From IMG/VR virus record IMGVR_UViG_3300045996_001357, positions 1-47,011 of that record: 47,011 nt of DNA; one strand, 5' to 3'. This DNA is from a virus. The notes under the pieces were generated by a model. That model was not told where the DNA came from, did not search any database, and saw nothing but the letters and a program-made list of their open reading frames with translations. Both the position numbers and the translations under genes were made by a program. Shown here one piece after another: positions 34,501-42,679 of the stretch; within the stretch, counting starts at the first letter, position 1; every line of letters begins with the position of its first letter.

Positions 34501-36403
34501 GGGCCACGATCACCTTGGAGCGCGGAATCTCCCCGCCCCAGCCGGCGCTCACACCGTCGCGGAACCGGCGCTTCATGTATTCGGACTCGACGCTGAAACT
34601 CACCTGCCCGGGCTTGACGGAACTCGGCTTGCCGGGCTTGAGGTTGTTGGTCAGGCTTTCCAGCGTGGGCGTCGGGCTGGCGGCCGCCGGCTTCACCCGG
34701 TTGGCGATTGCCTCCTCGCGCGTCCCGCCCAGCTCGTCCCGGATCTTGCGCTCACGCCTGGCCTCCGCCTGCTCGACGCGCCTTAGGGTCTCCTGGACCG
34801 TCCGCTTGGACTGCTGCGGAACGTCGATGTCCGTGCGGCCGGTGTGGCGCTGAACCCTCAGCTCCAGTCGGCGCACCTTGCGCTTGGCGGCAGAGACGGC
34901 CTTGTGCTCAGGGGTGACGCGAGAGATCCGCTTCACCTGGGTGATCGGCTCCTTGGTGGCACGCTCGGCGGCCTTGATGGCGTCGGCGGACTCACCCTTC
35001 TTCAGGCGCCGCTCATTGCGATACGCCTTCCCACCCGTACCCTTGACGCTCACCCTCTTGGTGACATACGCCTGGCCCCGGCGCTTCGCCGAGCGGTCGG
35101 CCGCCGCATCCTTGTGCCGCTTCTGGGACTTCGCCTCCGTGACGATGTCGCTCTGCTCGTGCGTGAGATCAGGGTGGCGGTAGCGGGGCATGAAGGTGGA
35201 GCCCACCGCCTGGCCGGCCTTGGAGTCGTGAACCTTCTTCGCCGCCGCCGGCACCACCTTGGTCTTCTTCGACGCCTTGGCCGTCACCTGAACGCCGAGC
35301 TTCGCCGTGCCGCGCTTGCTCGTGAACGGGATACCTCCGTGCACGCCGACGTAGACACCCCTGTTCTCGGGCGCCCTCTTGGCCTTCTCGCGGAGCCGAT
35401 CGGCCTTCTTGGTGTCACCCTTGCGGGCGGCACGAGCGGCCTTCTCCTCCAGCTCCTGGCGGGCCTTCTTCACACCGAATCGGACGGAACCACCGCCCGC
35501 GTAGTAGTCCAGGAAGAGGCCACCGGCAGCCGCCACACCCTTAGACGCGCCAGCGTCCTTGAGCACGTCGGACATCGTGTCCGAGCCCTTCTTGAACTCC
35601 TTGACGACGTTCTTGCCGCGCAGGCCGCCGGCCGTCGCGTGGAGCACGCGGGTCGACTGCTTGTTGATGAAGTCCGCCGGGGCGTTGATGTCCTTGAGCG
35701 GGTTACCGGCGACGGGCTTGGGGTGAAACACCTTCTTCGGGCGCTTGCCGTCCTTGAGGAACTTGCGCATCTCCGAATCCGAGCGCGGGCGATCCTCGAC
35801 GGGCTTGGGGCCTTTCTGCTTCTTCGGCTTCGCCGGTTCGTTGCGCTGGAGCTTCTTCATGCCGGCCTCGATCTTCCGCCGCACGGCGGGGTCGAGATCC
35901 TTGCGCTCCAGGGTGGTGGCCTGCGCCTTGATCTTTCTGTCGAGTGACGCGAAGTCTGTCTTCGGCTTCTTGCCCTCGCCATCGGGGACCCGGTCGAACC
36001 AGGCGCGGTCTGTGGCGTCTGCCTTCTTTACCGCCTCGCGGGGGGAGAGAACGTGACGGTTCAGGATTGTGCCGCCGCGCAGTCTGGTCTTCGGGTTGCG
36101 CTGGATTCGCTCGCCGCGAGTGACCTTCAGCTTGTCGATGTAGTCCTGAGACTGCTTATGCTTGTCGCCCTTGTGATAGTCCTTGCGATCGGCGGAGCCA
36201 CGGTCACGGACGGGTTCGCGGCGCGGCTGCTTACGGGTCGGGCGGCCGGTGAGCTGCGGGGACGGCGGGCCGGCCTTGGCGGTTCCCTTCCTGGTGGTCG
36301 CCTCGGGCTTGTGCGTCTTCGGGAGGGTGAACTTCGGCTTGGGCTTCTTCTTAGTCTTCCGTGAAACCGGGACGCGCTTGCCCGGGTTGTCACCGTATGC
36401 CAC
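31517..36403 (-). CDS. Giant internal virion protein with embedded GNAT acetyltransferase domain
   Basis: 1628 residues. The first 560 are very Lys/Arg-rich with coiled-coil stretches. Residues about 598-695 form a GNAT acetyltransferase domain: VIVARDRKGRPVGALRMLLDD, then HVEVAVAEASRGRGIGTRLYAEAERRGY with the acetyl-CoA loop RGRGIG. Long helical arms follow (about 700-1000), then a conserved body including RRLIPFYTFTSRNTALQVKT, typical of podovirus ejection-core proteins. The C-terminus is Arg-rich coiled coil. Such proteins are packaged and ejected with DNA; the GNAT may modify a host target. It is the largest gene of the genome. Confidence 0.75.
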   Translation of the reverse strand: MAYGDNPGKRVPVSRKTKKKPKPKFTLPKTHKPEATTRKGTAKAGPPSPQLTGRPTRKQPRREPVRDRGSADRKDYHKGDKHKQSQDYIDKLKVTRGERIQRNPKTRLRGGTILNRHVLSPREAVKKADATDRAWFDRVPDGEGKKPKTDFASLDRKIKAQATTLERKDLDPAVRRKIEAGMKKLQRNEPAKPKKQKGPKPVEDRPRSDSEMRKFLKDGKRPKKVFHPKPVAGNPLKDINAPADFINKQSTRVLHATAGGLRGKNVVKEFKKGSDTMSDVLKDAGASKGVAAAGGLFLDYYAGGGSVRFGVKKARQELEEKAARAARKGDTKKADRLREKAKRAPENRGVYVGVHGGIPFTSKRGTAKLGVQVTAKASKKTKVVPAAAKKVHDSKAGQAVGSTFMPRYRHPDLTHEQSDIVTEAKSQKRHKDAAADRSAKRRGQAYVTKRVSVKGTGGKAYRNERRLKKGESADAIKAAERATKEPITQVKRISRVTPEHKAVSAAKRKVRRLELRVQRHTGRTDIDVPQQSKRTVQETLRRVEQAEARRERKIRDELGGTREEAIANRVKPAAASPTPTLESLTNNLKPGKPSSVKPGQVSFSVESEYMKRRFRDGVSAGWGGEIPRSKVIVARDRKGRPVGALRMLLDDAGKATHVEVAVAEASRGRGIGTRLYAEAERRGYAVEAASGKHGLTEAGAALKHKRTEARLRTETPTGTNAAERHAGKVAAEYRAARAERIRASQELAKARKGERNAHIGAPKLYSNKERERKTDRVMGAEGRLDAAKVRLEAAEAELRRVGELHAGRAARGIPSSKLAMHDRKSTRHVGNLEKSKGELQAAKAEKAAAEEKAKGVKRNQVILAIPTKKGEPDVSVKEAIERADRYSVEDFPPHIQEVARTIRRELDELHELQAAAGIPLSKLPDYVPHMEPKPEEIGRVSKMLGKKATPSRPQHAKHRTDPRSIDSQNLQWTQAGKEGEKFATDLQHVMSTYIARAKKAVNDADYLREIRRAGEPVKDMRQVRGLNKDTHSVYEVNPTAADKGPAIRALEDQRQELSLDEVEAVLKKGGDHNLVILPKAIGDAEMADRFPKGRGRAVRALASFGQGWDRMTSAWKTMVTTYNAPFYQERNFYDDSLRAWFADTDATSFAQAMKLVPQHRRWEIREGHELNPKDVQGAIKIGKVNVPRQQFLREAEEDGILRSGHFGGELAETALDAQGKGTVFKGLREAGAFGEDIPRVATYLAARRRGMTRKQARTHVRVYHFDYTELTDAERAIRRLIPFYTFTSRNTALQVKTLFQKPGKTMMVQAFREEMAKLADVPPDWDKDLTEVQRRALPVPIRSGDEVKAIYMGLSPTDLNRLPIDAIPELTKGKFPAEASRRQFDLFMQITHPLPKFGVEMGGNHSFFFRSAIYPDADNKTQPFYRPAPGWVKSLPEGVRKSLDIRLNYPDVKSGQKIPAWPSWLDYTVRNIGPQFGLVANLNLPTSVENSRGQTTQDRVQTWLTGFRVASIDSAKAEAERLRNAIADDDLWLEKRRELLEADDPRSVPEYRVMTKEYERRLDQRNARQKRLDEVTKKVEKAPLERQPKTRLEEFRERRERQRGTSRLEEFRRKRARERAKRQFLRQP

Positions 36404-37708
36404 TTAGAGGGTTCCGTTCCCGTTGGGGCCGCCGCCGCTGCCGCTCGACGTGCCGGGCTTCTTGCCCACCGCACCCGGCTTGATCCTGACTCCCGCGTCG
36501 CGCAGGCGCTTGGCCTCGGCGGGCGTGAGCTTCCCACGGGCGCGCTTGACCAACAGCTTCGCCATCCAGAACGGGGCGCCGGTCGCGTCCTGCACGGCCT
36601 GGTAAGAGTCCGCAGCCACCAGGTCGCCCGGGTTCCACTGGCTCAGCTCGTCGCGGCCGTCCTGCCAGTAGTCGTTATTGCGCTTGGCCTCGGCGTCCGA
36701 GACCCCGCCCTTCTTCCCGCCCTTACGGGCCTCGCGCACCAGGCGGTCCTTGGTGGACTGCGGCAGTGCGCGCACCTGTGACTCCGTGTAGCCCGCGAAC
36801 GGCCCGGAGGTAATCACCTTGCCCGGCTTCTTGTCCTTGTTGGCCTTCTTGTAGTCGGCGCGCTCCTTGGGCGACATGCCCCGGAACTCACCCTTGGTCA
36901 GACCGGCGAACGGGCCGGACGTGATCGGGGTGTTGCGCTCTCCCCGGGACTCGGCCCTGGCCGCCGCCGCGTCAGACTGAGCCTCCAGGCCAACCGCATA
37001 CTCCTCGGCCGCCTGGTGACGGGTCGCGAGCTTGTTGTCGAACTTCTGCTGCTTCAGCTCCTGACGCTTGCCGGCCGTGTAGGCGCCCTTGTCCTGGAGG
37101 AGACCCAGGAGCTGCTTGCGCAGGGCGTCCGTGGCCTTGTCCTCCTCCATGTGCCAGCCGACCTCGGCGAGCCCGGCGTTGGCCTTCATGTCGTCATAGC
37201 GCGTCGTGTTATTCACACCCTGCGCCTCGATCATCTTGCCGAAGGCTCCCGAGAGGTTCTGCTGGTTGGCGAAGGCTTGCTGCGCTTCAGGTGAAAGGCC
37301 GGCCTGCGCCTGACCCTGAACCATCGGGGTGGCCGCCGCCTGGTAGGCCTGAGCGGATGCGTCACGGGCCGCCTGGAGACGGGTCAGGTAGGTCTGGTAG
37401 TAGCCGCCGATGTTCGCCTGGCGCTGAGCGGTGCCGGCGATCTGGGTCCGAAGGTCACGGACGGGCTCACCGTATTCCACCTGTGCGTAGGCGCGGGCGG
37501 CGTCCCACAGCGGGGTCTTCTTCTTCGGCTCCGTGGTCGGTTGTGCGTCCCCACCCGTGGTCAGCGGCCCGTGTGGGCTCGTGCTGATCTTCTTCGTCTT
37601 CGTCTTCTTCTTCTTGCCACGGTTGGCGCGGGCACGCGACAGCGCCTCCGCCGCAGCGGAGTTGGTGCCTGCCAAGTCGGCCTCATAGTCGAACTGTGCC
37701 TGGTTCAT
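36404..37708 (-). CDS. Internal virion protein, 434 aa
   Basis: ATG 37708 with GGAGGGTGAC; the open frame upstream is not used. Lys-rich N-terminal segment, then a long Ala/Gln-rich helical region (RLQAARDASAQAYQAAATPM). Residues about 285-350 contain two related repeats starting ITSGPFAGLTKGEFRGM and ITSGPFAGYTESQVRAL. The end is basic and Gly/Ser-rich. By position and composition it is an ejection-core or head-internal protein. Confidence 0.68.
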   Translation of the reverse strand: MNQAQFDYEADLAGTNSAAAEALSRARANRGKKKKTKTKKISTSPHGPLTTGGDAQPTTEPKKKTPLWDAARAYAQVEYGEPVRDLRTQIAGTAQRQANIGGYYQTYLTRLQAARDASAQAYQAAATPMVQGQAQAGLSPEAQQAFANQQNLSGAFGKMIEAQGVNNTTRYDDMKANAGLAEVGWHMEEDKATDALRKQLLGLLQDKGAYTAGKRQELKQQKFDNKLATRHQAAEEYAVGLEAQSDAAAARAESRGERNTPITSGPFAGLTKGEFRGMSPKERADYKKANKDKKPGKVITSGPFAGYTESQVRALPQSTKDRLVREARKGGKKGGVSDAEAKRNNDYWQDGRDELSQWNPGDLVAADSYQAVQDATGAPFWMAKLLVKRARGKLTPAEAKRLRDAGVRIKPGAVGKKPGTSSGSGGGPNGNGTL

Positions 37709-37709
37709 G

Positions 37710-38402
37710 TCACCCTCCGAGGGCGAGTCTGAGCGCGTCCGCGCTGGCCGAAGAGATCGAGCTGGAGTAGTCGTCGGCCGCACCCTGGCGCCCGCGCCTA
37801 GCCTGTTCGAGCAGCGCCCGGAACGCCTCCTGGAGACTGTTCACTGAGCTGTCCTGCTGGAACTGGTTTTCCTTCGCCATGCGCTCGTAGGCGCTCGAAC
37901 GGAGCTGCCCCTGCGCCGCGTAGGAGTTCTGGGTGCCGGCCTTGGTCTGCTCGTAGGAGCGCTGAAGCAGCGCCATCTTCGAGAACGGGTTGGCGGGGTC
38001 GACGCCCATGTCCGTGGTGTAGGTCCCGTCCGGGTTGGCCGAGTAGGAGAACCCGAGCTGGTTGGCACCCGAGCGAACGTCGTAACCGATGTCTCCGTAG
38101 GTGTTGTCACGCGCGGTGGAGGCGTCCTTGACGGACTGCTGGTACATCGCCGTGATGCGCGGATCCTCGGGGGCGCCGGATGGGCCGGCTGTGGGTCCAC
38201 CGATACCTCCCCCGATGCCGAGGCCTCCCCCGATCTGCGCGCCGATGTCGCCGAGGGTGCCGCCCTGGGGGCGAGTCACACCCTTGGCCGGCCCCTTGGG
38301 ACCAGACGCGGCGTACGCGGCGGCCTGTGACTTCTGCTGGTTCCTGCGCTGCTGAGCCTGAAACGCCGACTGCGCAGCGGCTCGCTTGGTTCTGTTCGCC
38401 AT
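37710..38402 (-). CDS. Internal virion protein, 230 aa
   Basis: A Gln/Ala-rich N-terminus (AAAQSAFQAQQRRNQQKSQA), a Gly-rich linker (about 50-75) and a helical C-terminus with SSAYERMAKENQFQQDSSV. ATG overlaps the previous stop. No enzyme motif. Its size and neighbours match the small ejection protein of short-tailed phages. Confidence 0.65.
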   Translation of the reverse strand: MANRTKRAAAQSAFQAQQRRNQQKSQAAAYAASGPKGPAKGVTRPQGGTLGDIGAQIGGGLGIGGGIGGPTAGPSGAPEDPRITAMYQQSVKDASTARDNTYGDIGYDVRSGANQLGFSYSANPDGTYTTDMGVDPANPFSKMALLQRSYEQTKAGTQNSYAAQGQLRSSAYERMAKENQFQQDSSVNSLQEAFRALLEQARRGRQGAADDYSSSISSASADALRLALGG

Positions 38403-38620
38403 TACTTACCCACCCAGGATGCGCCTTCGTAGACGTACAATGTGGTGCCGGCCCCGCCGTCCGTCCGGATGTAGAGCGCGCGGCCCGGAGGAGTGAACGA
38501 GGGGGCGCCCGCGCCGAAGTAGAAGAACTGGCCGATCGCGTTCAGGCCGTTGATAAGCGCGTCGAAGTTGTCCCGTGCCTGGAAGTCATCGAGACGGTGC
38601 GGGAGGCGGGTGGTGCTCAT
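38402..38620 (-). CDS. Small virion protein, 72 aa
   Basis: MSTTRLPHRLDDFQARDNFD then ALINGLNAIGQFFYFGAGAP and a beta hairpin with LYIRTDGGAGTTLYVYEGASW, a short segment common in phage fibre or tail-tip proteins. Overlaps both neighbours. Confidence 0.6.
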   Translation of the reverse strand: MSTTRLPHRLDDFQARDNFDALINGLNAIGQFFYFGAGAPSFTPPGRALYIRTDGGAGTTLYVYEGASWVGK

Positions 38621-39981
38621 CGAGCCCTCGCGTCACGCGGGTGGAACACGAGCCGGTTCACGGTGCCCGATCCTGAGCCCGATAGCCGGTAGGAAAAGAA
38701 CGTTCCTCGGCGGGCGGTGCGCTGGCGGGCGGTATCGCTGGTAGTGACGCCGAGGGTGAGCGCGCTGCCCGTGTCGACGGCGTCATGGTCGGTGGCGATC
38801 TGAAGCGTGACCGAGCCGGTACCCCACAGCTCCAGGTCGCGCACGACCTTCTCCACCGGCTGGCCGAGGTCATCGAACCCTGACTGGTAGTACCAGGCGA
38901 TCGCGGTCCCGTTGTCGGTGGTCAGCTCGGGGTGGAAGTAGCCGATGTGCTTGACGGAGCCCTGCGGGAAGTAGAGCCGATCATCCTCGCCAGCCAAAAG
39001 GTCCACCGCGTCCGATGACCACTGAAACCACTGGCGGCTCTCAAGGTGATAGGCGAGTACCCGGTCGGTGTCATAGAGGCAGAACAGCACCCCGCCTGCG
39101 TAGGCCATCGCGCTCACGCTGTCCTCGTCGCCGGTGTAGTAACTCGGGACGGTCCCGTCGTTGTCGAACAGTGGACCGAGGTCTTGGGTCACCTTCACGG
39201 GCGGCCCGCCGGAAGTGAGGTAGATGCCGTCCGGGCCGGCGAAGTACACGCCCTCGGGGGTGGCAACCGCCCGCACGCGCTCCGGGTTCCCGGGCACGCC
39301 GATACCGGTGTTTACGGTTCGGTAGTTGAAGACAGTGCCGCCGGTCGAGTCGGTGCTGTTGCCGTAGAAGACGTAGAAGCGGTCAGCGATGAACACGTAG
39401 AGGCTGTTATCCCAGGCGCATATCTCGGTGATGATGTTGCCGTCGACCGTTACCGAGTCCGCCCCGCTGAAGTCCTCCGGGTCGTTGGGGGCGGAGAAGT
39501 ACAGCGTCGTGTCCAGCGTGGTCACGAGCCGGTTGTCGACCGGCTGCATGGCGATGAGGGGTCGTGCCGTGATCGCGGCGAGCCCGGCCGGTGCCGTGAA
39601 CGTGCTGCCCGAACACTTCTGCACCTGGTCCACGCCGTTGGTGAAGTAGACCGCCGACCCGTAGCGCTGGAACCGGAACGGGAAAGTCGGCGCACTCAGG
39701 GTGGTGGAGCTGGTCACGGCCCCGGTGGACTTGTTGATGGCTTCCACTCTCGTGCCCGCGCCGGCCACGATGTGGGTGGTGTTCTCGCCGAGCCCGGTGT
39801 AGAGGTTGGTCCCCAGCGTCGTCGTCAGCCGCGCCCAACCACGTCGCTTGCGCAGCGGGGTGCCGGGCCGGTCGGGCTCCACGTTCGACATGTCGATCGC
39901 GCCAGCGAAGCCCAGCTCCAGCGGGTCCGTCGCCAGGTTCAGGCCCGGGAATGCGCCGTTGACGGGGTGGGGCTCGTTCAC
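38617..39981 (-). CDS. Tail nozzle-like (tubular B/stabilisation) protein, 454 aa
   Basis: GTG 39981 overlaps the adaptor stop as GTGA. An N-terminal NGAFPGLNLATDPLELG and RKRRGW segment typical of podovirus tail stabilisation proteins is followed by repeated beta units (VYFTNGVDQVQKC, LYFSAPNDPEDFSG, LYVFIADRFYVFYG, VYFAGPDGIYLTSGG) that look like propeller blades. It would form the tail tube below the adaptor. Length is close to family members. Confidence 0.72.
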   Translation of the reverse strand: MNEPHPVNGAFPGLNLATDPLELGFAGAIDMSNVEPDRPGTPLRKRRGWARLTTTLGTNLYTGLGENTTHIVAGAGTRVEAINKSTGAVTSSTTLSAPTFPFRFQRYGSAVYFTNGVDQVQKCSGSTFTAPAGLAAITARPLIAMQPVDNRLVTTLDTTLYFSAPNDPEDFSGADSVTVDGNIITEICAWDNSLYVFIADRFYVFYGNSTDSTGGTVFNYRTVNTGIGVPGNPERVRAVATPEGVYFAGPDGIYLTSGGPPVKVTQDLGPLFDNDGTVPSYYTGDEDSVSAMAYAGGVLFCLYDTDRVLAYHLESRQWFQWSSDAVDLLAGEDDRLYFPQGSVKHIGYFHPELTTDNGTAIAWYYQSGFDDLGQPVEKVVRDLELWGTGSVTLQIATDHDAVDTGSALTLGVTTSDTARQRTARRGTFFSYRLSGSGSGTVNRLVFHPRDARAR

Positions 39982-40577
39982 CAGCGCTCCGTGATCTGAA
40001 TGTGTGACTGCGGACCCTGGGTGGTCTGCACAAGCAGCGCCTCGCGCATCCGCCACAAGTCACGGTCAATCTGCACCTGAAGCGCCTCGGCGGCCTCGTG
40101 GTTGTCAGCGTCGCGGTAGCACTCGCGCACCGCCATGTCCACGATCAGCTTGTGAAAGCGGGTCGGCGCCAGCGGTGTGTCGGAGGAGAGAGACAGGTCG
40201 GGCGTGACCTCCCAATACTGCACCTGGATGGTCTCAGACGAGGTCGGGTAAGTCGCCACCTGAAGCGTGCCGGACGGGTTGGCGATGTAGTAGTGCGTGG
40301 GCGTGCCGGCCGTGGAGATGTCACCGAAGACGCTCACCAGGTCCCGGTACTCGCCGGGGATCAACGGCTGGTCACGTTCGTCCAGTACGGCCTCGATCGT
40401 CCCCAGGTCTGAGATTGACAGCGGCGCCGCCCCGGTGGTGAACTCCTCGCGGTAGGGCCACAGGTCTGTGTCGTCCAGCTCGGCGCGAGCGTTGTTGATA
40501 TAGCGCCCCAGGCGCGTGTCCGAGAGATACGAGAAGCCGCGATCCGACAGCTCGGTCTTCAGCTCGGAGAAGTTCAC
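39978..40577 (-). CDS. Head-tail adaptor (gp11-like tail tubular A), 199 aa
   Basis: The N-terminus NFSELKTELSDRGFSYLSDT then RLGRYINNARAELDDTDLWP is the hallmark of podovirus adaptor proteins (T7 gp11/P22 gp4-like), and the middle YYIANPSGTLQVATYP and LSLSSDTPLAPTRFHKLIVD fit the family. GTG 40577 overlaps the 36-aa gene. It joins the portal to the tail nozzle and is key evidence for a short-tailed virion. Confidence 0.8.
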   Translation of the reverse strand: MNFSELKTELSDRGFSYLSDTRLGRYINNARAELDDTDLWPYREEFTTGAAPLSISDLGTIEAVLDERDQPLIPGEYRDLVSVFGDISTAGTPTHYYIANPSGTLQVATYPTSSETIQVQYWEVTPDLSLSSDTPLAPTRFHKLIVDMAVRECYRDADNHEAAEALQVQIDRDLWRMREALLVQTTQGPQSHIQITERW

Positions 40578-40684
40578 TTCTTGTCTGCCTTCGTCTCGGC
40601 TTCCAGCGCGCGGATACGCGCCTCGGCGGCGACGAGCTGCTGGTAGAGGTCAAGGATCAGGGCGAGGGCGGGGTCAAGGCTCAT
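40574..40684 (-). CDS. Small coiled-coil protein, 36 aa
   Basis: ATG 40684 overlaps the fibre stop as ATGA and its stop overlaps the adaptor GTG as GTGA. MSLDPALALILDLYQQLVAA then a charged helix EARIRALEAETKADKK: a short trimeric-coil candidate next to the fibre gene. Confidence 0.55.
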   Translation of the reverse strand: MSLDPALALILDLYQQLVAAEARIRALEAETKADKK

Positions 40685-41799
40685 GCGGCGAGTCCCAGGT
40701 TGATGAGAGCGGAGCGGAGGCTGTTGGCGAGTGACTGCGTGGTCGCGGCGTCGGTCGCGGCGGCATTCACTGACGGGCGCACGACCGGAGTCGACCCGTA
40801 GAACCCGAGCTTCTGCGTGGAGTTCGTCAGGATCTTCATGCCGGTGGTCGTGTCGGCCGAGATGTTCTGACCGGCGAAGTGAACCGCCGACGTGGAGAAC
40901 GTGTTGGAGCTGGCGAAGTTGATCCCGATGGGCGTCGTCAGTGACGAGAACGAGATGCCGCTGCCTGAGTAGTTCCCCGAGGAGAAAACGATCCCGTTCG
41001 TCAGCGTGCAGGACTCCATTGAGATCCCGCGCTCGGCGGTGGCCGATGCGAACCGGATGACTCGTCCGTCTGAGCGGATGCCGCTGGCGCTGACGTTCAG
41101 GACCCGCGCGTAGCTCGCGTCGGTGTCATAGGCCTGTACCTGGATCGCGGCGGACGTGTCGTCACCCTCGCCGTTGGCGGTAATCAGCAGGCCGATCTGC
41201 TCGGGGTTCACCGGGGAACAGGTGACCGTCCCGGACCCTGTGCTCGTGGCGTTGGCTGACAGGGTGATCGAATCGGGGGCGCCCGCGTCACCCTCCACCG
41301 ACAGGATCGTGGTGGCGCCGGGGATACCGGTGCCGGTGATCGGCATGGTGGCCTCGAAGCGCATTCCCTCCTCGTCGGGCGTGATGCCGGTGAGGGTGGG
41401 GCTGCCGTTGGTGCGGGTCGCCGTGGCCGTGCTCTCGAAGACGCCCGTGGTGATCTCCACGCCGTGGATCTGTGAGTCCACCCCGTACGCGCGTCCACTG
41501 GAGGAGATCGTGTAGACGGAGTGACCCCGGGCGCGGCCGGCGAGGGCGGTCACGGGCGCTGTGCCGGTGTTCACCTGATAGGCGAAGACCCCCCACTTGT
41601 AGATCCCCGGGTCCGGGGACACGAGCCGGTCAACGGCGCAGTAGCGGGAGACCAGGAACTGTGCGCTCTCCGGAGTGGTGAGATCCGTGTCGAGCGTGGG
41701 GAGCGGGTCGTCGCCGTCCTCGGAGATCCAGATGCCGCCCCGGAACTCGGCCCGCGTGTATTCAGGCTCGTTGGGGTCCAGGGGCGGCTTCAGTGTCAC
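40681..41799 (-). CDS. Fibre-like virion protein, 372 aa
   Basis: A Ser/Thr/Gly-rich protein with an N-terminal capsid/tail-attachment-like part, a central beta-rich stretch and a C-terminal repeat region (GIVFSSGNYSGSGISFSSL, GINFASSNTFSTSAVHFAG) resembling a beta helix, ending TQKLGFYGSTPVVRPSV and ANSLRSALINLGLAA as in many phage fibres. Likely a receptor-binding fibre or spike. Confidence 0.72.
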   Translation of the reverse strand: MTLKPPLDPNEPEYTRAEFRGGIWISEDGDDPLPTLDTDLTTPESAQFLVSRYCAVDRLVSPDPGIYKWGVFAYQVNTGTAPVTALAGRARGHSVYTISSSGRAYGVDSQIHGVEITTGVFESTATATRTNGSPTLTGITPDEEGMRFEATMPITGTGIPGATTILSVEGDAGAPDSITLSANATSTGSGTVTCSPVNPEQIGLLITANGEGDDTSAAIQVQAYDTDASYARVLNVSASGIRSDGRVIRFASATAERGISMESCTLTNGIVFSSGNYSGSGISFSSLTTPIGINFASSNTFSTSAVHFAGQNISADTTTGMKILTNSTQKLGFYGSTPVVRPSVNAAATDAATTQSLANSLRSALINLGLAA

Positions 41800-42287
41800 T
41801 TACTGCGCTCCTGGCGATACCGCCACGGCTTCGCGTTAGAGAACGAGACGCCCGGGTTGGCCTTCGCCTTGTAGCGGAGCGCGAACTCCTCCCTGAAGTC
41901 AGCGCGTTCGGCCGCAAGGCGAGCCTGGCGCTCGTCCTCCTCGCGGTCGTGCCAGCGGATCATCTCCTCCCACGCCCCGGGGCGCTGCATGTCTCGCTCG
42001 CGCAGGCGGTCGAGCACACCGGAGTGTGGCTCCATGAACTCACCATTCGGCCCCTTGATGGGCAGGTAGGAGTCCGCCATGCCGTGCTGAGAGTTGTCGC
42101 GCTTGATGTGCCAGTAACCAGGAATCAGGTCCCGGTCGACGGCGCCATCGTGGGCACGCACCAGCGACAGACGCCAGTCGATGCGCTTCAGCTCCGCGTC
42201 AAACCACTTCAGGTGCTCGTGGCGATGTGAGAGCTTCTCACGCTCGGCGTTGTACAGGGCGATGGGAGGGAGAATGATCTGTGACAT
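41796..42287 (-). CDS. Hypothetical head protein, 163 aa
   Basis: Helical, Arg/Asp/Glu-rich, with many Trp and His (KWFDAELKRIDWRLSLVRAH, PGAWEEMIRWHDREEDERQA). Overlaps the fibre start. Placed between capsid and fibre genes, a connector or minor head protein is likely; no family recognised. Confidence 0.62.
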   Translation of the reverse strand: MSQIILPPIALYNAEREKLSHRHEHLKWFDAELKRIDWRLSLVRAHDGAVDRDLIPGYWHIKRDNSQHGMADSYLPIKGPNGEFMEPHSGVLDRLRERDMQRPGAWEEMIRWHDREEDERQARLAAERADFREEFALRYKAKANPGVSFSNAKPWRYRQERSK

Positions 42288-42293
42288 GTGTCC

Positions 42294-42599
42294 TTACTTG
42301 CCGAAGGCGACGATCTGGGCGGTGACGGCCGAGAGGTCCGTGGCGTTCGCAACCTCAGCGGCGGCGGTGTACGCCTTCAGCAGGCCCGTGCTCGTGACGT
42401 AGAACGCCTCAGTGACAGAGCCCGTGCCGGCGGTCTTGATGGACGTGATGGCGAACGTGACGGAAGTAAGACCAAGATCGGCCGCCGTCACAGACTCACC
42501 ACCCGTGGGATAGGACGAGTCGAACGTGACATCCGTAACCGTGACGCGCTCGGCGCCAGGGACGAACGGCACGACAACTCGCGAGTTGGTAGTAGCCAT
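42294..42599 (-). CDS. Small head decoration-like protein, 101 aa
   Basis: All-beta pattern starting MATTNSRVVVPFVPGAERVT and ending VANATDLSAVTAQIVAFGK. The position right after the major capsid gene and behind its own short spacer suits a decoration protein made in many copies. A ribosome site AAAGGACTTC precedes ATG. Confidence 0.65.
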   Translation of the reverse strand: MATTNSRVVVPFVPGAERVTVTDVTFDSSYPTGGESVTAADLGLTSVTFAITSIKTAGTGSVTEAFYVTSTGLLKAYTAAAEVANATDLSAVTAQIVAFGK

Positions 42600-42622
42600 T
42601 GAAGTCCTTTCCAGGCATGGGG

Positions 42623-42663
42623 AAACCCCCCGGCCGTGGGTTTGCTGCCCAGGCCGAGGGGTT
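42623..42663 (-). terminator. Terminator-like hairpin after the capsid gene
   Basis: AACCCCTCGGCC / GGCCGGGGGGTT on the minus strand, with a loop of about 16, then TTTCCCC. Partial termination here would give more capsid than downstream proteins. Confidence 0.6.
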
Positions 42664-42679
42664 ATCCGTTACCTATGGA

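Noticed and set aside
33311-34786. 491-codon plus-strand frame inside the giant virion gene, and a 367-codon one after it
   Set aside because: Leu/Gly/Val/Arg-rich antisense products without start signals; the minus-strand gene has convincing domains.
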